Origin: Symsagittifera roscoffensis
Lineage: Eukaryota > Xenacoelomorpha > Acoela > Convolutidae
NCBI RefSeq assembly: GCF_963678635.1
Contig: NC_087068.1
Coordinates: forward strand, 24,306,697 to 24,370,696
DNA length: 64,000 nt
Reading direction: 5' to 3'
Positions 11,601 through 20,500 of this stretch are shown piece by piece. Both the position numbers and the translations under genes were made by a program. Below the pieces are notes generated by a model. It was given only the letters and a program-made list of their open reading frames with translations, did not search any database and had not been told where the DNA came from. Position 1 is the stretch's first letter; each line of letters begins with the position of its first letter.

Positions 11601-12266
11601 TGTCACTACACCAAATTTGTCCATGGTTCCAGTCTCTCTTCCGACGTATGCCTCGTTCTCCTGGATCGAACTGTTGAGGCTGACTTGAGATCCAAAGTCC
11701 CCTTGCTCCTCTTCATCCTCTTCCTCCTGGGACTCCCCATCGTTTCCTGCTCCTCCTCCCATGCTGAATGGAAAGATGTTTCCGAAGGTGTTCTTCATTC
11801 TTTCTGAGAACGATGATGAGGTTGTTTGTTTTCCAGTTCCGCTTGCCATCATAGTGTTGTCTGTCGGAGATCTTCTAGTTGCCGTTACTTCAGTTGAGAT
11901 GTCGGACAGTTCCGACATCTCCTCTCGATCCAACGTCCCGGTGGAAGTGGCAAAATCATGGCCTTGTTCTACCGGAGTAGATTCACTCGCCAGCCTTCTG
12001 CCTCTCCCTTCCAGTCCATTTACTCCCTGGTTGTCGTTCATGGTATGGTCCGTATTGACCTCCACTTCTAACAGTTCTCTTCGCTCTTCTGAGGTCTTTT
12101 GACTTCTCGTTTCAACCATTCTGCCTGAAACCGTCCCCTCTTTATCGGACCGGGTTCGCTTGATCCAATCCACAAAAGGATCGGTCATCGTTTTTCTTTG
12201 CTTTTCAGGTATGAATTTCCTAGAGCTATTACCTCGTTTTGGTATCCTTGACTTGTCTAAACTCAT
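2676..12266 (-). CDS. Gag-Pol polyprotein of element 1 with C-terminal TARG1/OARD1-like macrodomain
   Basis: This single ORF has 3196 codons. Order: a low-complexity N-terminus, charged coiled coil (about 310-420), Gag core (about 590-760), two zinc knuckles (CANC...C about 800; CFFCNLEGHFKSDC about 853), retropepsin (LLDTGA about 1158; LGRDF later), RT (YPIPRIDESL about 1554; YVDDVV about 1640) and RNase H (DTDAS about 1788; NADSLSKK about 1902). Next comes a roughly 500-residue unrecognised linker with three LSGE repeats, then integrase: HHCC finger (about 2411-2450), catalytic Asp (about 2478), SDNGTAF (about 2534), Glu of NGLVERQNR (about 2572) and a GPY/F-type module (WRGPF about 2711). 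After an acidic tail, residues about 3040-3190 resemble macrodomains of the TARG1/OARD1/Poa1 type. All Pol catalytic motifs are present, and Gag and Pol are in one frame without a frameshift. At 3196 residues it is far longer than a usual gypsy Gag-Pol (about 1,200-1,600). Confidence 0.93.
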   Translation of the reverse strand: MSLDKSRIPKRGNSSRKFIPEKQRKTMTDPFVDWIKRTRSDKEGTVSGRMVETRSQKTSEERRELLEVEVNTDHTMNDNQGVNGLEGRGRRLASESTPVEQGHDFATSTGTLDREEMSELSDISTEVTATRRSPTDNTMMASGTGKQTTSSSFSERMKNTFGNIFPFSMGGGAGNDGESQEEEDEEEQGDFGSQVSLNSSIQENEAYVGRETGTMDKFGVVTTISKEANTPGQSKDFAIRTSSEPQPEESRTRGLGNALADPEIDNDKTSRQRVKARISTSTKLPGTDRVTPPLVTPLMDNGAALEEALNNIAGSLGEQNEQMSIRMSELERAVHIERESLREEINRNRQEVGRSEKRLKERTDEHMTRNLSRMTREAEQRELRLRADMEKLRIQQEQSLGSLDSKIDAMMERRTQAIMDRLDGLLSSKSGPKEGEPNSGGPSREPRVNFNEHQRRKTYGSTRGRGSSSGYATRGNTAWGPNSRASSTGNRQTSNERPTQSTHATGSSDSGNMGHTSPRRSHMGQAGNAHGDSDCRDAPHTEPSTRCEDTQAGHSRDATAMATAFEPLNRSLETFLTRLSRTNERSEKSRRVFKKPRCYKDESDGCIDTWIEVMKLHFEEEDLSERQECSALTSNLEGAALNCVMAKKQYQRDTAEKIFEILLNRFGSGVQGHQAMMRFEKRRQREDETIDKFLDDLEMLRRRSQPDESNRRMNLAVASKFIDGVKNDELRTMLATHYTPLSTNAPTPEELRLKSKEYLLLKPPSRSGYYKNNYGNFNNGPAIQGNNWYKPRDDKDKRRSCANCSSTDHHVSACPAYKQGMKAIGFSLEDEDASELDHEDFMRGVIAKFGPRCFFCNLEGHFKSDCPQFWDAVADIKHPRHEEALSGVKASKARLLSEAEARRKDKPQELAAKKMQAVTEEAREPEPATAADDFKIDYKAAAKDALNRVQQELVTKEIEQKVKLELENEKLQEQLNTFEATEFEETKTPSSLDMKLKVISGKRFGMAPQGKKIQSTISVAGHQVIRNLSEPSEFTLMHLDTYADYLRQVEPRTKSRAVRALLTTGGPRMKKLHGRYLEVYGPYQIMLNVDGISIYTRTYITTDDDQMGQIYLGEEELKVRRIRHDAMMEQDAVHIGYEADVTAHLLDTNGTKIGVTGLLDTGAVVSVMPIKTWERMGFTREDLIPTNLRQAAANRGAIYVAGRTPVTVLHMGGRNLWMSFLVVENLDDADQFILGRDFVRNFDVMIDLNNGLIRIRNPDRKYVKRPINRIITDENKVPVFLDRKVKLQPGQAVVAIFRMRNLNSLSDSKQVCLVPNPNSQSSVILGRSFSVTRNGLLLNTLDTTVSIQRGKKLGYALPMRTDYEETENSKKYSVKDCPYHANKDKILKRIDELKSIRKLFSMKSETDDGLSSCSNFPERPSSYELDSDKPVLPEIEHLKGKIGEGDFEKLRDLLDRNAEVFSKHKADIGCCNFVEHEIELEEGAVPHREGARRMTPHKSEACRAEIEMLLEYDMIEPSKSPWACGVVMAKKKGGQLRFCCDFRYLNAVTIKDAYPIPRIDESLSKLGDAKFFTTLDLGSAFWQVPLRKKDREKTGFACELGLYQWKRMPFGLCNATATFQRLMARALTGVTEKYGNLLMCYVDDVVIATPTLEDHIDRLDEVFGCMKRAGLKCKPSKCEILRDSIKYLGRMVDRHGVRPDPEAVEAVLTWKAPRTDTQLMSFLGFANYYREFIKGYADKVYPMQKLMRNKGKKFEWNDEAQVAFENIKRELCEAPVLGMPTEKGMYVLDTDASVVAISGILHQEQEWNGRTVLRPIAYGSKVLSDTEMKYGAPKAEMFAVVTFVEKYRAYLGSAPFKLRVDNRALSWLKTYSMDQSYIGRWIVRLDGYHMIIEHRMRDKHQNADSLSKKTEFYERLEQKQANQAEVKEGFSFLDKETYEALPLTRWLDKSGHPIPGHPELPVEKSAEIKILSREDPVPLDLLLRSNLVQQELSRMNINSLSLLDKTVQVTPQVMRILGGLLEREVTRDDPEWTAAVASLTVSEKVKIMPSRQQHEEYKRDCRTIVQQLVSSIPQEILTSTSYGQKGRESGKQKKTVTFVDREKEGEEVEQNLLQDYLSGEKDKEKNQRSQDQHPGQGNLSGESEIDEKIPDEKQDLENKVLSGEFRWMRRKYGHDLEERAVSSTTPSTDDKSESSRMNTYSDRDSTSGSELSELAIHTLLVETRPRDLDRQVYQDPDSDRYLIPSERVFDNAADDLETIAVSKRSISLLPQKEVVRTDLQPFQQETQPLAKIWCVKMEEDTHQPNELNSQMRVMKTYLKARYRLSDLLRAQRNDRMTSNLKRWIENGAPDKGDLEEDSYRILRQYFMQKEGRLYLNKDGIVACRRREEDKVLYKYNAIVLPQLYQTELLFRSHDQMGHQGIDKVYQRILKRFEWPGMKKACEKWVTACLSCQQVKDPRKLRFPLQSIESSEFNEVVQIDHQKICMTDSGYNQVLVMIDHFTKYAEAVPCITASAEETCDHLINTWIARHGCPMTFQSDNGTAFVGELTKELMRRSQVAQAHSTTYHPQTNGLVERQNRTLVSMLRVYCSRYMTDWDRYLPQVMGAYNSTQHSTTGVSPHMMLTGHEKSLPLTFFYPEYEGKKTSPQVYVRDVIRRQQELNDLCRRNTQQAQARQRKRFDKKAAGAKAYSVGDYVWVFQNVIPPKGTKKLLKKWRGPFMITEVHQKGRFYRLSTGRAAHYENIKPNNPSTEDWCIPADMEEGDYLMMDTACEVNEKGTREKNDGNVVVEEGTDTPLDLDPNEQIEADDETLPYAEEDWQDSEQTEVPKNMEPDLPFTMQTRQKDGTRLRKKYNPYGDDFVVDRIDLKKIVEEVVGLEEITVSQDIDIVDDHNDEWVDDWSKPEVEFDDEQQQSNEQDLTNLRVLEWLNEMTSDPEKTSVTIQDVDRESAKYIKTERDDPSWAAQEGQLLIPASNLDLIPGMRSTGTPMDIFVRGVGVGLTHTENLIIKKLRIARETGNLEAETGEEPKKPDIGRVVESYFNLPNEYSSNIVLTDSDFILTNRTCAIAITADMSFRTALAADFKREYKNVEFLWKQRPGIGGVAALPPAVSQIPGKYLCFLVTRATEKQHVDPENLVLSLTRLRDFLVEMDVKELSLPVYDPNRGRLHPRELYALVHVIFSDTNIQVYLHKKYYLSIG
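2697..3149 (-). other. Macrodomain-like segment at the C-terminus of element 1 Pol
   Basis: The last 150 or so residues read like the second half of a TARG1/OARD1 macrodomain. They have a segment ITADMSFRTALAADFKREY, then GGVAAL, a beta strand KYLCFLVTR, a helix ENLVLSLTRLRDFL, LSLPVYD, a turn NRGRL, a helix ELYALVHVIF and a final strand. In TARG1 the corresponding stretches are an SEDFRMGAGIA-like loop, VAVLK, YYLITK, ENL...SLEAL, MPRIGCGLDRL and an IEEVF helix. Two catalytic positions look changed: the Lys after VAVL is absent (VAALPPAV) and the Asp of the GLDRL turn is not conserved (NRGRL). It may therefore be a binder, or inactive. ADP-ribose binding is inference. Confidence 0.72.
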
Positions 12267-13020
12267 TCTTTATTTGTCACTTTCCTATGCCTACTCTTGA
12301 CTCAATTGCTAGAGACCTTATAGTTTTATTAACAATAATAATGACACAACACAATAAATTTCACCAGATTCTACTAAATAGTGACCACGAATCCCTGTAT
12401 GTTGTCAGAGTACAGTTTGTATAAAATTTATTCACACTAGCCGATTATCGGTCCAAAGATCTGGAAACTAGCACAATATGATGTTATCAGTCAATTTAAA
12501 AGATAGTGTAGTCACTACCCAATCAAGCACAGTTTAGGTTGATTTAAAATCAAAAACAAAAAATATATATTGACACAATATGAATGTATATATAAAAAAA
12601 ACGTATGTGTCTTGTACTCTTAGTCGGTCGCAGTACAATAGTCGAACCTGTCTTTTAAAGAAAAAGCTTTCCCTGCTTGGTGCTGCACCAAACAGACAAA
12701 ACTTTGAAGGCAGTAATTTTCTCAAGTGGGCGTCTATTGCACCCACCGAGTACTGTGTTACCTATCTGCCTTCGGACTGCCCGAGCTAGACCTACTAAAA
12801 TCCTCAGGGCAGTCACTTTTCCCAAAAACGTATTATGTTTCAATCCACACCAATGAGTCACGCTCTTTTTAATTTAGACTTAGTGTCGCGAGTATCCGAG
12901 TTCGGACCTGTTTTGTATTAGTCTGGTTCTTTTTGAGAGGCAAGTTACCAGTGCAGTCACTGATACCTAGCCTGTGTATTAATAACCTAATACCTCTCGC
13001 TTTTTAGTCTTTCTTTCGTT
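12267..13020 (-). other. 5' leader/LTR-proximal flank of element 1
   Basis: These 750 bp lie directly upstream of the Gag-Pol start on the minus strand. No long ORF fits either strand. A short palindrome (TGGTGCTGCACCA) sits near 12680-12692. Part of the 5' LTR and primer-binding site may be here, but without the partner LTR I cannot place either. Confidence 0.4.
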
Positions 13021-13039
13021 TACCTAAGTCCTTAATAAA

Positions 13040-15780
13040 ATGATACCCCTCCGGATTGGCACAAATAGGACCCTTCCGGACTGTCAGAATATAGACCCCT
13101 CCGGATTGGGACCCCTCGGAATTAGCAACTATAAGACCCCTCCGGATTCGGTCCCCTCCGGTTTTGTGGAAAGTAGACCCCTCCGGATTCGGACCCCTCT
13201 GACTTTGAAAAATTTCGACCCCTCCGGATTGGGAGCCCTTAGCTCTGTCAAAGTAGCTTTTTGTAGTTTTCTTAATTTCAGCTTATACCCCTCCGGATAC
13301 GTTCTGCGTTGCTCTTATGCTGTTTGAATTAACTGGGAAGGGTATAGGATCCTTTCCTAGACCCCTCCGGATTGAAGTTAAGGCACTTATTTGACAATTC
13401 ACTCTAACGGTGAAGGGTCTTATCACTTGCCTAATTTCGACTCTATTATGGTTGTCTTGTGCCTTCAGCCCTCCCTTTTTGTCTAGAACTGTCCTAAGTT
13501 ACTTAGTTCAATCGCTATCAACTTTTGGTAGGGGTATAAGGGTTTTTCAGAAAAATTTATAAAACGTGAAGGGTGTACCCCTCCGGATTTGTGTAATTTG
13601 CTAAAAACAATCTCAAAAAAATTTCTCGCTCGCTTTTTCGAGTAATTCTCTTTCCTACTAGTAAGTTCAGCTAATTTCTGATCTAATGGTACCAAGATTG
13701 ACTCGATATGCTCTGTAGTTCCAAAGTTATTAACCAAAACGTCTTTTTTCCGAACTCAAAAAATTTTCTCTCTTATAGGTTCCGCCTAACTTTTTCCGCA
13801 AATCTGGTCCTTTCGACCTAAAAATTATTGATCCGAGCTCAGAAGGCCTATACTCTTCTAGTTCAATGCAAAAGACCCGATCTAAAACGCTATTGTAGAA
13901 AAAATTTGCGAAAAACTATGCTACCTGGACCCCTCCGGATTGATGAATCCACCAAATCAAACACGTTATGTTCGATTTCTCTGCAACCCGGAAGGCTTTC
14001 GGGTAGCGGATTTTAAGACTTGTAGATTCACTAGTGGACGTTGTCCGAACAACTATTTTTACTGTCCTACCTCAAAAATTTCAAAAAATTTTCTAAATTT
14101 TTAGTGTTTCTTACTATCAAAAATTGGGAAAATTTGGTTTTTGGTACCAAACTAGTTCCAATCACTTCCGAACTAAAGTTAACCGGTTCTACTTATTACA
14201 GTAGTGCAGTTACGATGTAACACACTAACTTAGCGCTTCTTTCCTTTTCAAAAAATATCGATATCTCAAAAATCGCGACTTGTGGGGGAATCAAAATATC
14301 GCTATTTTGACCCTAAAAACCGGTCTGTTTTCGTTGTTTTTCACTGAAAAACGATATATGACTATTAATATAGGCTATATGAATAATAATATTAGTAATA
14401 CTATACCCCTCCGGGTTTGTTTATTATCCGAATTAAGGTGCTTAACTCGGATATTCGCAGTTCGGTGAAGGGTCACTACAGTGCAGCACTGTCGAGCCCC
14501 CCACAGATTACTATCTTACTTTTTGTACCAAAAGGGATACAAAACTTGTTAACGATACCCAACAGTCGATTGTTGTTGTCGTTGAGCCCCTTCTTGTTGC
14601 TCCTTGAACTGCTTGCCGGATCGGTCTTCACCCAAGACCCTTCCGAATTGAGCGCAAATCAGCTGACCCTTCCGGATTGAGCGCAATTTATCATTAACGT
14701 GCTTAAATGCTCAAATAACCCTACAGTACAAGCCTCACAAACGGGCCTCAAAATTGATCGTAACAATCCTGACTGATATAAATGCCTGTAACAACAATAT
14801 ATCTATCAACAACAAACGGGGGGGGTTGAATCACATCTTGTCTGGGGGGATGATTTCTACTGATTTTCTACTTTTTTACTGTTTTTGGTTTTTTCGGTAA
14901 TTTTTTATGTTTTTTGTTTTTCTTGGGTACTATACTACTTTTTGTTTGGTTTTACTTATATCTTTAAATGTTTTTGGTCACAAACCACTCAGGGGACGAG
15001 GGGTTCGCGATTCCCCCCACCCTTCCTGGTTCATGAATTTTCGGTCTTAACTAGGTTAAAAAACTATTCACGGCAATCCGGAAGGCTTCCGCGTTCCGAA
15101 CTACCCTTCCGCCCCGGCAGTTTAGGCCTATTAAGGGCGTTAATGTGAGCATCCGCTCGGCGCGGAGTGCTCGTTAACGGTTCCGCCGGTCATGATGTTA
15201 CGAAAGAATAACACCCAGGAGCGCCATAAAAACATACATGTAACATTCGCCCGGAAGATACATATCGACGGATAACAAAACTAAGTCTTAAGACGACTGG
15301 CCAGCGTCTAAACAGAGCTTTGCATGTTTTTCACCGTCTCTACCAAGCCAGTACTTTTCGGTGGTCTTTCTTACATCGGGTCGACAAAAATGTTACTGTT
15401 CTCCGGCTTCGACCAGAACGCTCAAATTAACTGAATTACATGCAAAAATAGTGAGCTCATGGCTGGGTCTCAGTATCCCCAGACCACGAGGTCACTCCTA
15501 AAAACAGGGCTACTACTTATTATATTACTATTGTTTTTGTTCAGTAGATAAAAATCATCATCTCCATCGAAGATGGATCAACCCTTTCCCCCAACTCCTA
15601 GCTTCTCATCCTTATCAAAACGAATCCAGTTGTTAATTAAATTCAATTCAGGACATGACAGGAAGCTAAAAGTTTATATAAAAGGCTAAAAGTTCCAGTC
15701 CCGAAAACCTTCCGGATTCTTGAATCCAGTGAATCAAGCTCCTTAAGTTCAATTTCACACCAATCCGGAAGGCTGGTTCT
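13040..15780. repeat. Dispersed CCCCTCCGGATTG motif array
   Basis: At least 15 copies of a 12-15-bp motif, consensus GACCCCTCCGGATTG, are scattered across 2.7 kb. Plus-strand copies begin near 13046, 13071, 13096, 13136, 13152, 13177, 13217, 13287, 13361, 13577, 13929, 14406, 14638, 14665 and 15705. Reverse copies (AATCCGGAAGG) lie near 15075 and 15765, and a degenerate one near 13986. The core TCCGGA is palindromic. A companion GTGAAGGGT motif occurs near 13411, 13567 and 14463, with its reverse complement near 15780. Unit spacing is irregular, so this is not a simple tandem repeat. It may belong to the LTR or leader of element 1. Confidence 0.75.
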
Positions 15781-15799
15781 CACCCTTCACCGTTGTTGG

Positions 15800-16600
15800 C
15801 AACGGCCTTGCAACTATTGTAGCAGCACAATAGTTGCAACTTGGAACGTTCTCCGCTATTCTGTAGTTCGTTGTCGTTTTTCTTTAATCTCGATTTTCGT
15901 TCTGTTCGCAATCACAGATAAAAATTGTTCTGTTTTTCACTCGCTTTTTGTTAAAATGGCCGTTTCAGCATTTCTCAGAAATGTGACGTCATCATTCGAA
16001 TTTTTGAAAATTTAAAATACTGGAATATTCTAGCCCTCACCGTTTGGCTAAACGTTCCAATAACGTCGCTAATCCTTCGAAATCATCAACTCGGAAGGCT
16101 TACTGCTCAAAATTCGAATCCTGCATAAATTGCATTTTGGCCATTCTGGTCGAATGTCACATGCTTCATAAAGTAATAAACGACCAATACAACTTCCATT
16201 GGAGACAATTTGTTCAGTTCAAAGAATCTACAGCCCCAACAAGAAGATCAACGAAAAATAACTTAGCGCATAAAAATTATCATTACGAAAAATCGAAAAG
16301 CAATTTCTGGCACAGAACACCTATACTAGCAAACAAAATTTTACAGACTCAGGAAGAAGAAGACCTGTTTGCGATGAAATACGAAAGACTCAAATCAAGC
16401 CTCAAAAACGTTTTCTGGATATATTTCATCAGTAAATATGAGGAAAGTGTCCCATGCACATGGAGAATAAACTGCTGCAATAGCTGTGTAAACTCAAAGA
16501 AACTATAAAACTCAGTTTAAAACTCCCAACGCGGGGCATTTTAGCCCCATGGCTTTATGTCTAAATCCTTGTTTATTATTATTATTATTATAAACTTTGT
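15800..16600. other. Region without a supported gene; ATT microsatellite
   Basis: One plus-strand ORF (16044-16508, 154 codons, Lys/Asn/Ser-rich, eight or more Cys) is open, but it has no recognisable domain, no homologous neighbour and an ordinary AT-rich composition, so I do not call it a gene. An (ATT)n microsatellite lies at 16571-16592. Otherwise nothing is recognised. Confidence 0.4.
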
Positions 16601-16610
16601 ACGACGAACG

Positions 16611-17145
16611 TTTTGTCAACAAAACTATCAACTTCATAATCAAAACAGTCTAAATTAGTGACCAAAACAATGGTTTACGCGCGCAATAACACTCGTGTTG
16701 AAGCATTTGAACTTTGCTTTCACACTTTATAATTGTTGTGTCTGCTAAAAAACCGGTCTACTTAAATCTCTAGCACACGGGGACCGATCGTTTAGCAGGC
16801 AAATCTTTCAACATAGAAAGGGAAAAATGAGTCTTTTAGCAGACAAACCTAATAAAGTTATGAATGATTGATTGACAGACTCAAAAAGACGCTCAGTCTG
16901 GGGCCAAGCTTCCCCAATTAAGACAATTATCTCGCGGTTTTTCAATAAAACTATCAACTTCAAAAACGCAACAGTCTAAATTAGCGGCAAAACAAAGGTT
17001 TACGCGCACAATAGCACTCGTGTTGAATTGAAGCGCAGCGGTCGCTAATCGCCAATGCCGCCTTTGAAGTTAGCTATCACACTTTATAATTGTTCTGTGT
17101 CTGCTAAAAAAACCAGTCTGCTAAAACCCTAGTATCCTAGCACAC
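16611..17145. repeat. Two-copy imperfect direct repeat
   Basis: Copy 1 is about 16611-16778 and copy 2 about 16938-17145. Both contain CAAAACTATCAACTTC (or AATAAAACTATCAACTTC), CAGTCTAAATTAG, GGTTTACGCGC, CACTCGTGTTGAA, CACACTTTATAATTGTT, GTCTGCTAAAAAA and end in TAGCACAC. Copy 2 carries about 30 extra bases (CGCAGCGGTCGCTAATCGCC region). The spacing is about 327 bp. The pair could be terminal repeats of a small non-autonomous element or a local duplication. Confidence 0.7.
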
Positions 17146-17266
17146 TGTTGGTTTTTGATACCATCTGCAGGTTACTCCCTTATCGTGCGACGCATATATG
17201 TTCAAATCCAGGGAGGGCAAATTTTCCTTTGAAATTCCTCTTTGATTTTTGTTTGATTTTTTTCAG

Positions 17267-17284
17267 GTTCAGTTAATGTCAACG
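17267..17284 (+). CDS. SMG6: Candidate first coding mini-exon of SMG6 (Met-Ser-Thr)
   Basis: A long pyrimidine tract ending TTTTTTTCAG (to 17266) is followed by GTTCAGTTA, an ATG at 17276, two more codons, then GTTTGT at 17285, a possible donor. This ends in phase 0, matching the phase of the next exon at 17441. If real, translation begins with three residues and then the Pro-Val-Ser-Lys-Lys of that exon. An exon this short is unusual and the donor is weak. The true start may instead lie upstream, or a spliced leader may be added here. Confidence 0.3.
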
Positions 17285-17440
17285 GTTTGTACATACACTT
17301 ATTTCAAGTTAATTAGGTGGATCATTAATAGTGTCACTACCTAAATGTTTATCAAATGAAAATGAGAACAATTTATTCACACTGAAATAAGCAATATTTT
17401 TCGTTCAATATATTAGGATTTAATTAAAATTTCGTTTCAG

Positions 17441-17513
17441 CCAGTATCCAAGAAACCGGAGCAGAAAAGATACGTTCCTCCAGCTGGCAGAAGACACACC
17501 GATTCCCGAAAAG
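17441..17513 (+). CDS. SMG6: SMG6 exon: EJC-binding-type motif
   Basis: The acceptor is TTTCGTTTCAG and the donor AAG|GTAATA. It encodes 24 residues including KKPEQKRYVPPAGRR, close to the two EJC-binding motifs of vertebrate SMG6, which recruit SMG6 to eIF4A3-containing complexes. It ends in phase 1. Confidence 0.8.
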
Positions 17514-20500
17514 GTAATAATTTTAGTACGCATATAGCGATATCTTTCGGAAATTCTAAGTGAATCATATTTTTCAAAGCTTTATCAAATCACATTTTTT
17601 GGTGCCAGATATCTAAGAATCAAGTACGCGTGAAAGTAGTTCACAGTAGGGGGACATGGCGAAATCGTTATGGAGTCAGTTTGAGTCACGCAGTATTATT
17701 AAGTTTTTTGAAGTTGAGTGTGCTATTTTCCTTTGATGTGTTTTTGGAGTTCTGCCGTTCATAAGTCAGCTTTGCCTGTACTGATAAATTTTTGTCGTTT
17801 TTTGGGCTCATTTTTTATGCTGAAAATCTATCAGCTTATTCGCCAAGTCAACAAAGTTCAGTCTAATACAGCTGTTTTTCGTCATAAGGTTTTGGCGCGA
17901 TCTTCGTTTTTGACAATGGCTGAAGAGCTTCTTTCGGCCTAATTGTTTCCGGCTATTGTTTTTTTGGCTTACTTTTTCTCAGGAGCCCTATAGGGCTTTA
18001 AGGGCAAAAATGATTAATAAAAAAATCAGGTAGTTGTCTGAAAAACAAATGTTACTTAATTGCTCAAAAAAGTTTTGTGTCAACAGTTTTTTATGATATT
18101 TTTGTTTGCGACTCAATGAGCGGCCCAGAGCAACTTTTTTGGCTCAATGAACGCATTGTCGGCTTAGTGGCCGCTACTTTAAAAAATTGAATGGTTTTTT
18201 ATGCTGTTTTTGTTGCTAGGGTATTTTTTGATTTCGTTTCTCCTTTTTTTTCTATTCACGAGCGATTCATGCGATGCTGTGTTTGCGTTGTATCGCAAGT
18301 GACTCGAATTTCGGCTTCGCCTCTGTGTTTTACAAACATCAAGAAGTATCATTCAGCATCTTGAAAACTTATGTTTGTTCATTTCGCTTATTTAAAAACA
18401 CTAATCGAATGACAATCTTTTCCTGCTCAAACAAGTGGTCTGTTATAGTTTTTAATCAAAAGAAATCTTGAGTTAAATCCATTTTTACACTGGCGAGCTT
18501 GAGAGCGTAGTGTATAAGGGCGAACCTTTTTTTTTCAACCTAACACGCCAAGGAAATTTTTTCTTTATTTGGTGGCTTGTTTTGCTATGATGACGATCTG
18601 TAGCTTTGGAAGTTTATCACCTGTTCTCTGCTTTGTTTGTGGCTAATGTTTGTGATTTATTAGGCGTCCGTGGCTGAGTGGTTTGTGCGTGAGTTTCATA
18701 AACTCTAGGTCGCAGATCGAATCCGAGACGTAGTCAAATTTTTACTAATTCGAGGCTTTTTTCTACTTTATCTTATTGCACTTTATAGAGCTGTTTTTTA
18801 TGGTGTTCTTGCCTGTCTAGGAAGCACAGCTTCGCCATTATGTTTTTTTCGGCTTACGGTCCAACGCCTGGAATGTTTTCAAAGCATCATTTTTTCTTAT
18901 TGACGCAATACTAACTATAATTGAAAGTCGGTCTGGAGTTGTTAAGTTTACCAACTTTGATTTTGTATAATTCTTTTTTTAAACAAATTTTAAGTTGAAT
19001 TTGTTCTATTTATGCATCGGCGTATTTATCCCATTTTGCGTCGTGTGAAATACAAAATTAGATAGTTACACTTTTGTGTGTTTCAAAGAATAGGGCGTAA
19101 AAAGTAAAGCTCAAAAATATATTTTCTATGGCATTTTAATTTTGGCTGAACTGATGTCTACCCAAGTATTGTGTAATGATTTTGAAAGCTTGTTTAACAG
19201 CTGTGATGTTTTTTGGCTATTTTCCTCAAAATTAAGATCATTCCCAACAAATTTTTGTTTTCGAATTGAAAAAAACACACTCTGTGACTTAGTTGCCTCT
19301 GTCCCATTTTCTGTCTGCTAATTTAATATGCTATCTTTGTCTTTTAGCGCAAGTGTTACAAAGCTCCGCTTCGCCTCAGTGTAAAAAGTTTACCTATTGA
19401 GTCAGTTGTCTAAATTGGCTTAATTTATTTATAAAAAATGACAATCATAAACTTTTCGTGACATTCAAAGAGCTTTAAGGCCGTTTAATGAAAATTTTTT
19501 ATATATTTTACATGATATTTTTGTTTGTTTAGACGAGCGTAGTGTGATAGTGCATTGCATTTTTTTTCTATCGGAAGTCGAAAATAAAAGTTCTACTTCG
19601 GATGGTACTTTTCTAACGGTTGGCTGAATTGCAGTATATTGCCAAGTGCTTTGACTTTTGATTAGTAATAGGCTAACACAGCTTTATCAATTAATGAATT
19701 GAACTGAAAAAACTGTTTGTTTCATACAATAGTATAATAATTGAAATCCCTTTTCAGAAAATTTCCAACTTGATTTACTTCGCGAGATTTTTGAAATGCA
19801 TCATTTATTCGCATTTTGGTTTAATACATTCTAATTTATTACATTCAACGTTAGTGTTGTTGCCTTTAAGTTATTACATTCCGAATTATTACATGCAGAG
19901 TTTTTGTGCATTAAATCTGAGTGTTTGCCGTTTTCTCGCTCGTGTTTGCGAAGCTGCAGCTTTGCATCTGTGTTTTATGAATAGTTACTAGCCTTTTTCA
20001 TTTTTGTTCATACCGTTGAAAAATGCAGAAGAACTTTGTATTTGGGTGTTTTCGTTTTTCTTTTTTTCTGTTCTCCAGGCAAAATCGGTTACCACTAATA
20101 ATCATCGGACTGGTTTGAGTGATATATCATTTTAAAGCCCTTTCAGTCATGATTTGAACGACATTAAAAATTTTGTTATTATTTTTTTGAAAAAGAAAGT
20201 TGTCGATCTTGCCTAATGCACAAATTTTCTACGCGTATGAATAGTTCTGGAATCACACCACACTAAAAACGACAACTTCGAAGAAAAAAACTTTTGTTGT
20301 CTAGGTTTTTCTAATGAATATGCTCGGAACATTCTGTGCTACTTGCGCAGCAACCCGGCTATCCTTGTTTGTTTTCGGAATAATAGTCATTGAGCCCCAG
20401 CTTGACATTTCTCTAAATTTTGTGCTTTTGAGTAGATACGCTTGCTGGCAGTGGCGAGAATGAATCTCGAAAATCAGATCCTGCTAGATTCGGTCAACAT

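Larger units (their letters stand above)
1..12266 (-). mobile_element. Element 1: Ty3/gypsy-type retrotransposon (partial), pol-macrodomain plus SGNH ORF
   Basis: Two minus-strand ORFs in the same orientation (12266-2676 and 2279-1) define the element. The first holds Gag-Pol in gypsy order (protease, RT, RNase H, integrase), so this is an LTR-type retroelement of the Metaviridae. The 3' LTR must lie beyond the left edge. The 5' LTR should lie above 12266 but cannot be identified without its partner. Both ORFs are free of stops over about 3950 visible codons, which argues for a recent, possibly competent copy. Its coding DNA looks clearly more GC-rich than the host introns and than element 2, so it may have a different history from the host genome. 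The right boundary is uncertain, somewhere between 12.3 and 16.6 kb. Confidence 0.85.

Noticed and set aside
2719-12102. Many plus-strand ORFs of 60-240 codons
   Set aside because: All are antisense to the 3196-codon Gag-Pol ORF; none shows its own domain.
16044-16508. 154-codon ORF
   Set aside because: No domain, no splice context and composition like the flanking AT-rich DNA; kept only as a remark.
12267-16600. Placement of the 5' LTR and primer-binding site of element 1
   Set aside because: No partner LTR is in the window, and no TG...CA pair with a tRNA-like site stood out clearly enough to claim.
18663-18733. Functional tRNA gene
   Set aside because: A and B boxes are good but the acceptor stem does not pair and no anticodon loop is convincing; SINE head is better.
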